Part shown: positions 37,610 through 50,465 of the stretch, one piece after another | Position numbering within the stretch: the stretch's first letter is position 1 | How the letters are laid out: each line of letters begins with the position of its first letter | The notes under the pieces: generated by a model | Seen by the model: the letters and a program-made list of their open reading frames with translations, nothing else | Databases searched by the model: none | Told to the model about the DNA's origin: nothing | Made by a program: the position numbers and the translations under genes | From: Halisarca cf. caerulea | Taxonomy: Eukaryota; Porifera; Demospongiae; Chondrillida; Halisarcidae | Assembly (NCBI GenBank): GCA_963170055.1 | Contig: CAUJGJ010000311.1 | Location: 1-64,000, forward strand | Direction of reading: 5' to 3' | DNA: 64,000 bases

Positions 37610-39892
37610 TGGACACACATGACCTTTCTGAAGTGCTTTGGGCGTATTTGTGTAGTGTTGGATATGCTGGTGCAAATACCAATATTTGGCACTAGCACCA
37701 CGCACATTCCCAGTGGACACACATGACCTTTCTGAAGTGCTGTGGGCGTATTTGTGTAGTGTTGGATATGCTGGTGCTAATACCAATATTTGGCACTAGC
37801 ACCACGCACATTCCCAGTGGACACACATGACCTTTCTGAAGTGCTGTGGGCGTATTTGTGTAGTGTTGGATATGCTGGTGCTAATACCAATATTTGGCAC
37901 TAGCACCACGCACATTCCCAGTGGACACACATGACCTTTCTGAAGTGCTGTGGGCGTATTTGTGTAGTGTTGGATATGCTGGTGCTAATACCAATATTTT
38001 GCACTAGCACCACGCACATTCCCAGTGGACACACATGAAGTTTGTTAACTACTGTGGGCGTATTTGTGTAATGTTGGATATGCTGGTGCTAATACCAATA
38101 TTTGGCACTAGCACCACGCACATTCCCAGTGGACACACATGACTTTTCTGAAGTGCTGTGGGCGTATTTGTGTAGTGTTGGATATGCTGGTGCTAATACC
38201 AATATTTGGCACTAGCACCACGCACATTCCCAGTGGACACACATGACCTTTCTGAAGTTCTGTGGGCGTATTTGTGTAGTGTTGGATATGCTGGTGCTAA
38301 TACCAATATTTGGCACTAGCACCACGCACATTCCCAGTGGACACACATGAAGTTTGTTAACTACTGTGGGCGTATTTGTGTAATGTTGGAGATGCTTGTG
38401 CTAATACCAATATTTGGCACTAGCACCACGCACATTCCCAGTGGACACACATGCCTTTTCTGAAGTGCTGTGGGCGTATTTGTGTAGTGTTGGATATGCT
38501 GGTGCTAATACCAATATTTGGCACTAGCACCACGCACATTCCCAGTGGACACACATGAAGTTTCTTAACTACTGTGGGCGTATTTGTGTAATGTTAGATA
38601 TGCTTGTGCTAATGCGAATATTTGGCACTAGCACCACGCACATTAACAGTGGACACTCATGAAGTTTCTTAACTACTGTGGGCGTATTTGTGTAATGTTG
38701 GATATGCTGGTGCTAATACCAATATTTGGCACTAGCACCACGCACATTCCCAGTGGACACACGAAGTTTCTTAACTACTGTGGGAGTATTTGTGTAGTGT
38801 TGGATATGCTGGTGCTAATACCAATATTTGGCACTAGCACCACGCACATTCCCAGTGGACACACATGACCTTTCTGAAGTGCTGTGGTCGTATTTGTGTA
38901 GTGTTGGATATGCTGGTGCTAATACCAATATTTGGCACTAGCACCACGCACATTCCTAGTGGACACACATGACCTTTCTGAAGTGCTGTGGGCGTATTTG
39001 TGTAGTGTTGGATATGCTGGTGCTAATACCAATATTTGGCACTAGCACCACGCACATTCCCAGTGGACACACATGACCTTTCTGAAGTGCTGTGGGCGTA
39101 TTTGTGTAGTGTAAGATATGCTGGTGCTAATACCAATATTTGGCACTAGCAGCACGCACATTCCCAGTGGACACACATGACCTTTCTTAAGTGCTGTGGG
39201 CGTATTTGTGTAGTGTTGGATATGCACGTGCTAATACCAATATTTGGCACTAGCACAACGCACATTCCCAGCAGACACACATGAAGTTTCTGAAGTGCTG
39301 TGGGCGTATTTGTGTAGTGTTGGATATGCTGGTGCTAATACCAATATTTGGCACTAGCACCACGCACATTCCCAGTGGACACACATGAAGTTTCTTAACT
39401 ACTGTGGGCGTATTTGTGTAATGTTTGATATGCTGGTGCTAATGGGAATATTTGGCACTAGCACCACGCACATTAGCAGTGGACACTCATGAAGTATTCT
39501 TAACTACTGTGGGCGTATTTGTGTAATGTTGGGTATGCTGGTGCTAATACCAATATTTGGCACTAGCACCACGCACATTCCCAGTGGACACACGAAGTTT
39601 CTTAACTACTGTGGGAGTATTTGTGTAGTGTTGGATATGCTGGTGCTAATACCAATATTTGGCACTAGCACCACGCACATTCCCAGTGGACACACATGAC
39701 CTTTCTGAAGTGCTGTGGGCGTATTTGTGTAGTGTTGGATATGCTGGTGCTAATACCAATATTTGGCAATAGCACCGCGCACATTCCCAGTGGACACACG
39801 AAGTTTCTTAACTACTGTGGGAGTATTTGTGTAGTGTTGGATATGCTGGTGCTAATACCAATATTTGGCACTAGCACCACGCACATTCCCAG
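37610..39892 (+). repeat. 2283-bp HOR unit, copy 1 (22 monomers)
   Basis: Directly followed by its copy at +2283 bp. Shared private marks: ATATTTTGCAC near 37995, GAAGTTCTGTG near 38256, GTTGGAGATGC near 38386, CATTAACAGT, GTGTAAGATATG near 39110, CTAGCAGCACGC near 39147 and CACGTG at 39225. The length fits 22 monomers with three of 102 bp and one of 105 bp. It carries family P landmarks (GCTTTGGGCG, GTGCAAATACC) plus a GAAGTTTG/GACTTTTC stretch shared with Q. Confidence 0.88.
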
Positions 39893-42175
39893 TGGACACA
39901 CATGACCTTTCTGAAGTGCTTTGGGCGTATTTGTGTAGTGTTGGATATGCTGGTGCAAATACCAATATTTGGCACTAGCACCACGCACATTCCCAGTGGA
40001 CACACATGACCTTTCTGAAGTGCTGTGGGCGTATTTGTGTAGTGTTGGATATGCTGGTGCTAATACCAATATTTGGCACTAGCACCACGCACATTCCCAG
40101 TGGACACACATGACCTTTCTGAAGTGCTGTGGGCGTATTTGTGTAGTGTTGGATATGCTGGTGCTAATACCAATATTTGGCACTAGCACCACGCACATTC
40201 CCAGTGGACACACATGACCTTTCTGAAGTGCTGTGGGCGTATTTGTGTAGTGTTGGATATGCTGGTGCTAATACCAATATTTTGCACTAGCACCACGCAC
40301 ATTCCCAGTGGGCACACATGAAGTTTGTTAACTACTGTGGGCGTATTTGTGTAATGTTGGATATGCTGGTGCTAATACCAATATTTGGCACTAGCACCAC
40401 GCACATTCCCAGTGGACACACATGACTTTTCTGAAGTGCTGTGGGCGTATTTGTGTAGTGTTGGATATGCTGGTGCTAATACCAATATTTGGCACTAGCA
40501 CCACGCACATTCCCAGTGGACACACATGACCTTTCTGAAGTTCTGTGGGCGTATTTGTGTAGTGTTGGATATGCTGGTGCTAATACCAATATTTGGCACT
40601 AGCACCACGCACATTCCCAGTGGACACACATGAAGTTTGTTAACTACTGTGGGCGTATTTGTGTAATGTTGGAGATGCTTGTGCTAATACCAATATTTGG
40701 CACTAGCACCACGCACATTCCCAGTGGACACACATGCCTTTTCTGAAGTGCTGTGGGCGTATTTGTGTAGTGTTGGATATGCTGGTGCTAATACCAATAT
40801 TTGGCACTAGCACCACGCACATTCCCAGTGGACACACATGAAGTTTCTTAACTACTGTGGGCGTATTTGTGTAATGTTAGATATGCTTGTGCTAATGCGA
40901 ATATTTGGCACTAGCACCACGCACATTAACAGTGGACACTCATGAAGTTTCTTAACTACTGTGGGCGTATTTGTGTAATGTTGGATATGCTGGTGCTAAT
41001 ACCAATATTTGGCACTAGCACCACGCACATTCCCAGTGGACACACGAAGTTTCTTAACTACTGTGGGAGTATTTGTGTAGTGTTGGATATGCTGGTGCTA
41101 ATACCAATATTTGGCACTAGCACCACGCACATTCCCAGTGGACACACATGACCTTTCTGAAGTGCTGTGGTCGTATTTGTGTAGTGTTGGATATGCTGGT
41201 GCTAATACCAATATTTGGCACTAGCACCACGCACATTCCTAGTGGACACACATGACCTTTCTGAAGTGCTGTGGGCGTATTTGTGTAGTGTTGGATATGC
41301 TGGTGCTAATACCAATATTTGGCACTAGCACCACGCACATTCCCAGTGGACACACATGACCTTTCTGAAGTGCTGTGGGCGTATTTGTGTAGTGTAAGAT
41401 ATGCTGGTGCTAATACCAATATTTGGCACTAGCAGCACGCACATTCCCAGTGGACACACATGACCTTTCTGAAGTGCTGTGGGCGTATTTGTGTAGTGTT
41501 GGATATGCACGTGCTAATACCAATATTTGGCACTAGCACAACGCACATTCCCAGCAGACACACATGAAGTTTCTGAAGTGCTGTGGGCGTATTTGTGTAG
41601 TGTTGGATATGCTGGTGCTAATACCAATATTTGGCACTAGCACCACGCACATTCCCAGTGGACACACATGAAGTTTCTTAACTACTGTGGGCGTATTTGT
41701 GTAATGTTTGATATGCTGGTGCTAATGGGAATATTTGGCACTAGCACCACGCACATTAGCAGTGGACACTCATGAAGTATTCTTAACTACTGTGGGCGTA
41801 TTTGTGTAATGTTGGGTATGCTGGTGCTAATACCAATATTTGGCACTAGCACCACGCACATTCCCAGTGGACACACGAAGTTTCTTAACTACTGTGGGAG
41901 TATTTGTGTAGTGTTGGATATGCTGGTGCTAATACCAATATTTGGCACTAGCACCACGCACATTCCCAGTGGACACACATGACCTTTCTGAAGTGCTGTG
42001 GGCGTATTTGTGTAGTGTTGGATATGCTGGTGCTAATACCAATATTTGGCAATAGCACCGCGCACATTCCCAGTGGACACACGAAGTTTCTTAACTACTG
42101 TGGGAGTATTTGTGTAGTGTTGGATATGCTGGTGCTAATACCAATATTTGGCACTAGCACCACGCACATTCCCAG
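39893..42175 (+). repeat. 2283-bp HOR unit, copy 2
   Basis: Follows copy 1 with no gap. Differences noticed include GTGGGCACAC near 40310, and CTTTCTGAAG near 41464 where copy 1 has CTTTCTTAAG. CACGTG is at 41508. The unit ends where copy 1 continues into ACATGACC but copy 2 continues into another ACACGAAG monomer, returning to the 1761-bp order. Confidence 0.88.
41714..41818 (+). repeat. representative 105-bp monomer carrying TGGGAAT and TAGCAGT
   Basis: This monomer class has four linked differences: AATGGGAAT in place of AATACCAAT, CATTAGCAGT in place of CATTCCCAGT, CTCATGAAG in place of CACATGAAG, and GAAGTATTC with one extra base. It is preceded by TTTGATA. AATGGGA begins at 3023, 7907, 8947, 10087, 11951, 12990, 14237, 16311, 17142, 19216, 22329, 22640, 25541, 25852, 27305, 29066, 34564, 36535, 37054, 39441, 41724, 43277, 44526, 46287, 47944, 51370, 53135, 53760 and 54591. 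The first four lack the extra base. The class is absent from 54.7 kb to the end. Confidence 0.9.
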
Positions 42176-45100
42176 TGGACACACGAAGTTTCTTAACTAC
42201 TGTGGGAGAATTTGTGTAGTGTTGGATATGCTGGTGCTAATACCAATATTTGGCACTAGCACCACGCACATTCCCAGTGGACACACATGACCTTTCTGAA
42301 GTGCTTTGGGCGTATTTGTGTAGTGTTGGATATGCTGGTGCAAATACCAATATTTGGCACTAGCACCACGCACATTCCTAGTGGACACACATGACCTTTC
42401 TGAAGTGCTGTGGGCGTATTTGTGTAGTATTGGATATGCTGGTGCTAATACAAATATTTGGCACTAGCACCACGCACATTCCCAGTGGACACACATGACC
42501 TTTCTGAAGTGCTGTGGGCGTATTTGTGTAGTGTTGGATATGCTGGTGCTAATACCAATATTTGGCACTAGCACCACGCACATTCCCAGTGGACACACAT
42601 GAAGTTTCTTAACTACTGTGGGCGTATTTGTGTAATGTTTGATATGCTTGTGCTAATGCGAATATTTGGCACTAGCACCACACACATTAACAGTGGACAC
42701 TCATGAAGTTTCTTAACTACTGTGGGCGTATTTGTGTAATGTTGGATATGCTGGTGCTAATACCAATATTTGGCACTAGCACCACGCACATTCCCAGTGG
42801 ACACACGAAGTTTCTCAACTACTGTGGGAGTATTTGTGTAGTGTTGGATATGCTGGTGCTAATACCAATATTTGGCACTAGCACCACGCACATTCCCAGT
42901 GGACACACATGACCTTTCTGAAGTGCTGTGGTCGTATTTGTGTAGTGTTGGATATGCTGGTGCTAATACCAATATTTGGCACTAGCACCACGCACATTCC
43001 CAGTGGACACACATGACCTTTCTGAAGTGCTGTGGGCGTATTTGTGTAGTGTTGGATATGCTGGTGCTAATACCAATATTTGGCACTAGCACCACGCACA
43101 TTCCCAGTGGACACACATGACCTTTCTGAAGTGCTGTGGGCGTATTTGTGTAGTGTTGGATATGCTGGTGCTAATACCAATATTTGGCACTAGCACCACG
43201 CACATTCCCAGTGGACACACATGAAGTTTCTTAACTACTGTGGGCGTATTTGTGTAATGTTTGATATGCTGGTGCTAATGGGAATATTTGGCACTAGCAC
43301 CACGCACATTAGCAGTGGACACTCATGAAGTATTCTTAACTACTGTGGGCGTATTTGTGTAATGTTGGGTATGCTGGTGCTAATACCAATATTTGGCACT
43401 AGCACCACGCACATTCCCAGTGGACACACATTAAGTTTGTTAACTTCTGTGGGCGTATTTGTTTAATGTTGGATATTCTGGTGCTAATACCAATATTTGG
43501 CACTAGCACCACGCACATTCCCAGTGGACACACATGAAGTTTCTTAACTACTGTGGGCGTATTTGTGTAATGTTGGATATGCTGGTGCTAATACCAATAT
43601 TTGGCACTAGCACCACACACATTCCCAGTGGACACACATGACTTTTCTGAAGTGCTGTGGGCGTATTTGTGTAGTGTTGGATATGCTGGTGCTAATACCA
43701 ATATTTGGCACTAGCACCACGCACATTCCCAGTGAACACACATGAAGTTTCTTAACTACTGTGGGCGTATTTGTGTAATGTTTGATATGCTGGTGCTAAT
43801 GCGAATATTTGGCACTAGCACCACGCACATTAGCAGTGGACACACATGACCTTTCTGAAGTGCTGTGGTCGTATTTGTGTAGTGTTGGATATGCTGGTGC
43901 TAATACCAATATTTGGCACTAGCACCACGCACATTCCCAGTGGACACACATGACCTTTCTGAAGTGCTGTGGGCGTATTTGTGTAGTGTTGGATATGCTG
44001 GTGCTAATACCAATATTTGGCACTAGCACCACGCACATTCCCAGTGGACACACATGACCTTTCTGAAGTGCTGTGGGCGTATTTGTGTAGTGTTGGATAT
44101 GCTGGTGCTAATACCAATATTTGGCACTAGAACCACGCACATTTCCAGTGGACACACATGACCTTTCTGAAGTGCTGTGGGCGTATTTGTGTAGTGTTGG
44201 ATATGCTGGTGCTAATACCAATATTTGGCACTAGCACCACGCACATTCCCAGTGGACACACATGACCTTTCTGAAGTGCTGTGGGCGTATTTGTGTAGTG
44301 TTGGATATGCACGTGCTAATACCAATATTTGGCACTAGCACAACGCACATTCCCAGCAGACACACATGAAGTTTCTGAAGTGCTGTGGGCGTATTTGTGT
44401 AGTGTTGGATATGCTGGTGCTAATACCAATATTTGGCACTAGCACCACGCACATTCCCAGTGGACACACATGAAGTTTCTTAACTACTGTGGGCGTATTT
44501 GTGTAATGTTTGATATGCTGGTGCTAATGGGAATATTTGGCACTAGCACCACGCACATTAGCAGTGGACACTCATGAAGTATTCTTAACTACTGTGGGCG
44601 TATTTGTGTAATGTTGGGTATGCTGGTGCTAATACCAATATTTGGCACTAGCACCACGCACATTCCCAGTGGACACACGAAGTTTCTTAACTACTGTGGG
44701 AGTATTTGTGTAGTGTTGGATATGCTGGTGCTAATACAAATATTTGGCACTAGCACCACGCACATTCCCAGTGGACACACATGACCTTTCTGAAGTGCTG
44801 TGGTCGTATTTGTGTAGTGTTGGATATGCTGGTGCTAATACCAATATTTGGCAATAGCACCGCGCACATTCCCAGTGGACACACGAAGTTTCTTAACTAC
44901 TGTGGGAGTATTTGTGTAGTGTTGGATATGCTGGTGCTAATACCAATATTTGGCACTAGCACCACGCACATTCCCAGTGGACACACGAAGTTTCTTAACT
45001 ACTGTGGGAGAATTTGTGTAGTGTTGGATATGCTGGTGCTAATACCAATATTTGGCACTAGCACCACGCACATTCCCAGTGGACACACATGACCTTTCTG

Positions 45101-48100
45101 AAGTGCTTTGGGCGTATTTGTGTAGTGTTGGATATGCTGGTGCAAATACCAATATTTGGCACTAGCACCACGCACATTCCCAGTGGACACACATGACCTT
45201 TCTGAAGTGCTGTGGGCGTATTTGTGTAGTGTTGGATATGCTGGTGCTAATACCAATATTTGGCACTAGCACCACGCACATTCCCAGTGGATACACATGA
45301 CCTTTCTGAAGTGCTGTGGGCGTATTTGTGTAGTGTTGGATATGCTGGTGCTAATACCAATATTTGGCACTAGCACCACGCACATTCCCAGTGGACACAC
45401 ATGAAGTTTCTTAACTACTGTGGGCGTATTTGTGTAATGTTTGATATGCTTGTGCTAATGCGAATATTTGGCACTAGCACCACACACATTAACAGTGGAC
45501 ACTCATGAAGTTTCTTAACTACTGTGGGCGTATTTGTGTAATGTTGGATATGCTGGTGCTAATACCAATATTTGGCACTAGCACCACGCACATTCCCAGT
45601 GGACACACGAAGTTTCATAACTACTGTGGGAGTATTTGTGTAGTGTTGGATATGCTGGTGCTAATACCAATATTTGGCACTAGCACCACGCACATTCCCA
45701 GTGGACACACATGACCTTTCTGAAGTGCTGTGGTCGTATTTGTGTAGTGTTGGATATGCTGGTGCTAATACCAATATTTGGCACTAGCACCACGCACATT
45801 CCCAGTGGACACACATGACCTTTCTGAAGTGCTGTGGGCGTATTTGTGTAGTGTTGGATATGCTGGTGCTAATACCAATATTTGGCACTAGCACCACGCA
45901 CATTCCCAGTGGACACACATGACCTTTCTGAAGTGCTGTGGGCGTATTTGTGTAGTGTTGGATATGCTGGTGCTAATACCAATATTTGGCACTAGCACCA
46001 CGCACATTCCCAGTGGACACACATGACCTTTCTGAAGTGCTGTGGGCGTATTTGTGTAGTGTTGGATATGCACGTGCTAATACCAATATTTGGCACTAGC
46101 ACAACGCACATTCCCAGCAGACACACATGAAGTTTCTGAAGTGCTGTGGGCGTATTTGTGTAGTGTTGGATATGCTGGTGCTAATACCAATATTTGGCAC
46201 TAGCACCACGCACATTCCCAGTGGACACACATGAAGTTTCTTAACTACTGTGGGCGTATTTGTGTAATGTTTGATATGCTGGTGCTAATGGGAATATTTG
46301 GCACTAGCACCACGCACATTAGCAGTGGACACTCATGAAGTATTCTTAACTACTGTGGGCGTATTTGTGTAATGTTGGGTATGCTGGTGCTAATACCAAT
46401 ATTTGGCACTAGCACCACGCACATTCCCAGTGGACACACGAAGTTTCTTAACTACTGTGGGAGTATTTGTGTAGTGTTGGATATGCTGGTGCTAATACCA
46501 ATATTTGGCACTAGCACCACGCACATTCCCAGTGGACACACATGACCTTTCTGAAGTGCTGTGGGCGTATTTGTGTAGTGTTGGATATGCTGGTGCTAAT
46601 ACCAATATTTGGCAATAGCACCGCGCACATTCCCAGTGGACACACGAAGTTTCTTAACTACTGTGGGAGTATTTGTGTAGTGTTGGATATGCTGGTGCTA
46701 ATACCAATATTTGGCACTAGCACCACGCACATTCCCAGTGGACACACGAAGTTTCTTAACTACTGTGGGAGAATTTGTGTAGTGTTGGATATGCTGGTGC
46801 TAATACCAATATTTGGCACTAGCACCACGCACATTCCCAGTGGACACACATGACCTTTCTGAAGTGCTTTGGGCGTATTTGTGTAGTGTTGGATATGCTG
46901 GTGCAAATACCAATATTTGGCACTAGCACCACGCACATTCCCAGTGGACACACATGACCTTTCTGAAGTGCTGTGGTCGTATTTGTGTAGTGTTGGATAT
47001 GCTGGTGCTAATACCAATATTTGGCACTAGCACCACGCACATTCCCAGTGGATACACATGACCTTTCTGAAGTGCTGTGGGCGTATTTGTGTAGTGTTGG
47101 ATATGCTGGTGCTAATACCAATATTTGGCACTAGCACCACGCACATTCCCAGTGGACACACATGAAGTTTCTTAACTACTGTGGGCGTATTTGTGTAATG
47201 TTGGATATGCTGGTGCTAATACCAATATTTGGCACTAGCACCACGCACATTCCCAGTGGACACACGAAGTTTCATAACTACTGTGGGAGTATTTGTGTAA
47301 TGTTGCATATGCTGGTGCTAATACCAATATTTGGCACTAGCACCACGCACATTCCCAGTGGACACACATGACCTTTCTGAAGTGCTGTGGTCGTATTTGT
47401 GTAGTGTTGGATATGCTGGTGCTAATACCAATATTTGGCACTAGCACCACGCACATTCCCAGTGGACACACATGACCTTTCTGAAGTGCTGTGGGCGTAT
47501 TTGTGTAGTGTTGGATATGCTGGTGCTAATACCAATATTTGGCACTAGCACCACGCACATTCCCAGTGGACACACATGACCTTTCTGAAGTGCTGTGGGC
47601 GTATTTGTGTAGTGTTGGATATGCTGGTGCTAATAACAATATTTGGCACTAGCACCACGCACATTCCCAGTGGACACACATGACCTTTCTGAAGTGCTGT
47701 GGGCGTATTTGTGTAGTGTTGGATATGCACGTGCTAATACCAATATTTGGCACTAGCACAACGCACATTCCCAGCAGACACACATGAAGTTTCTGAAGTG
47801 CTGTGGGCGTATTTGTGTAGTGTTGGATATGCTGGTGCTAATACCAATATTTGGCACTAGCACCACGCACATTCCCAGTGGACACACATGAAGTTTCTTA
47901 ACTACTGTGGGCGTATTTGTGTAATGTTTGATATGCTGGTGCTAATGGGAATATTTGGCACTAGCACCACGCACATTAGCAGTGGACACTCATGAAGTAT
48001 TCTTAACTACTGTGGGCGTATTTGTGTAATGTTGGGTATGCTGGTGCTAATACGAATATTTGGCACTAGCACCACGCACATTCCCAGTGGACACACGAAG

Positions 48101-48760
48101 TTTCTTAACTACTGTGGGAGTATTTGTGTAGTGTTGGATATGCTGGTGCTAATACCAATATTTGGCCCTAGCACCACGCACATTCCCAGTAGACACACAT
48201 GACCTTTCTGAAGTGCTGTGGGCGTATTTGTGTAGTGTTGGATATGCTGGTGCTAATACCAATATTTGGCAATAGCACCGCGCACATTCCCAGTGGACAC
48301 ACGAAGTTTCTTAACTACTGTGGGAGTATTTGTGTAGTGTTGGATATGCTGGTGCTAATACCAATATTTGGCACTAGCACCACGCACATTCCCAGTGGAC
48401 ACACGAAGTTTCTTAACTACTGTGGGAGAATTTGTGTAGTGTTGGATATGCTGGTGCTAATACCAATATTTGGCACTAGCACCACGCACATTCCCAGTGG
48501 ACACACATGACCTTTCTGAAGTGCTTTGGGCGTATTTGTGTAGTGTTGGATATGCTGGTGCAAATACCAATATTCTGCACTAGCACCACGCACATTCCCA
48601 GTGGACACACATGACCTTTCTGAAGTGCTGTGGGCGTATTTGTGTAGTGTTGGATATGCTGGTGCTAATACCAATATTTGGCACTAGCACCACGCACATT
48701 CCCAGTGGACACACATGACCTTTCTGAAGTGCTGTGGGCGTATTTGTGTAGTGTTGGATA
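42176..48760 (+). repeat. family P domain 2: 1761- and 1657-bp units
   Basis: CACGTG monomers at 44310, 46071 and 47728 mark units of 1761 and 1657 bp with the order described for 26923-30630. The 1657-bp unit lacks exactly one 104-bp monomer, the AATGCGAAT/CATTAACAGT one; its head at 47162 follows an ordinary monomer instead. 43424-44126 is an irregular stretch (TTAACTTCTG, GTTTAATG, CACACATT, CTAGAACCACG) with one more monomer than the neighbouring unit. Confidence 0.84.
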
Positions 48761-50465
48761 TGCTGGTGCTAATACCAATATTTGGCACTAGCACAACGCA
48801 CATTCCCAGTAGACACACATGAAGTTTCTGAAGTGCTGTGGGCGTATTTGTGTAGTGTTGGATATGCTGGTGCTAATACCAATATTTTGCACTAGCACCA
48901 CGCACATTCCCAGTGGACACACATGAAGTTTGTTAACTACTGTGGGCGTATTTGTGTAATGTTGGATATGCTGGTGCTAATACCAATATTTGGCACTAGC
49001 ACCACGCACATTCCCAGTGGACACACATGACTTTTCTGAAGTGCTGTGGGCGTATTTGTGTAGTGTTGGATATGCTGGTGCTAATACCAATATTTGGCCC
49101 TAGCACCACGCACATTCCTAGTGGACACACATTAAGTTTGTTAACTAATGTGGGCGTATTTGTGTAATGTTGGATATTCCGGTGCTAATACCAATATTTG
49201 GCACTAGCACCACGCACATTCCCAGTGGACAAACATGACCTTTCTGAAGTGCTGTGGGCGTATTTGTGTAGTGTTGGATATGCTGGTGCTAATACCAATA
49301 TTTGGCACTAGCACCACGCACATTCCCAGTGGACACACATGACCTTTCTGAAGTGCTGTGGGCGTATTTGTGTAGTGTTGGATATGCTGGTGCTAATACC
49401 AATATTTGGCACTAGCACCACGCACATTTCCAGTAGACACACATGAAGTTTCTGAAGTGCTGTGGGCGTATTTGTGTAGTGTTGGATATGCTGGTGCTAA
49501 TACCAATATTTGGCACTAGCACCACGCACATTCCCAGTGGACACTCATGAAGTTTGTTAACTACTGTGGGCGTATTTGTGTAGTGTTGGATATGCTGGTG
49601 CTAATACCAATATTTGGCACTAGCACCACGCACATTCCCAGTGGACACACATGAAGTTTGTTAACTACTGTGGGCGTATTTGTGTAATGTTGGATATGCT
49701 GGTGCTAATACCAATATTTGGCACTAGCACCACGCACATTCCCAGTGGACACACATGACTTTTCTGAAGTGCTGTGGGCGTATTTGTGTAGTGTTGGATA
49801 TGCTGGTGCTAATACCAATATTTGGCCCTAGCACCACGCACATTCCTAGTGGACACACATGAAGTTTGTTAACTAATGTGGGCGTATTTGTGTAATGTTG
49901 GATATTCTGGTGCTAATACCAATATTTGGCACTAGCACCACGCACATTCCCAGTGGACACACATGACCTTTCTGAAGTGCTGTGGGCGCATTTGTGTAGT
50001 GTTGGATATGCTGGTGCTAATACCAATATTTGGCACTAGCACCACGCACATTCCCAGTGGACACACATGAAGTTTCTGAAGTGCTGTGGGCATATTTGTG
50101 TAGTGTTGGACATGCTGGTGCTAATACCAATATTTGGCACTAGCACCACGCACATTCCCAGTGGACACACATGAAGTTTGTTAACTACTGTGGGCGTATT
50201 TGTGTAATGTTGGATATGCTGGTGCTAATACCAATATTTGGCACTAGCACCACGCACATTCCCAGTGGACACACATGACCTTTCTGAAGTGCTGTGGGCG
50301 TATTTGTGTAGTGTTGGATATGCTGGTGCTAATACCAATATTTGGCCCTAGCACCACGCACATTCCAAGTGGACACACATGAAGTTTGTTAACTAATGTG
50401 GGCGTATTTGTGTAGTGTTGGATATTCTGGTGCTAATACCAATATTTGGCACTAGACCACGCACA
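48761..50465 (+). repeat. family Q domain 2 (short and rearranged)
   Basis: GGCCCTAGC occurs at 49096, 49824 and 50344, at steps of 728 and 520 bp (seven and five monomers), much shorter than the 1246-bp unit. CACGTG is absent. The last copy has CCAAGTGG for CCTAGTGG and GTGTAGTG for GTGTAATG. At about 50455 a one-base deletion gives CACTAGACCACGC. This looks like a degraded or contracted Q block. Confidence 0.8.

Noticed and set aside
37484..37786. Minus-strand open frames of 61-100 residues as protein genes
   Set aside because: Their extent is set by which monomer variants adjoin. Those of 61 residues begin at a GTG inside the CACGTG variant. They overlap the repeat completely and have no independent support.
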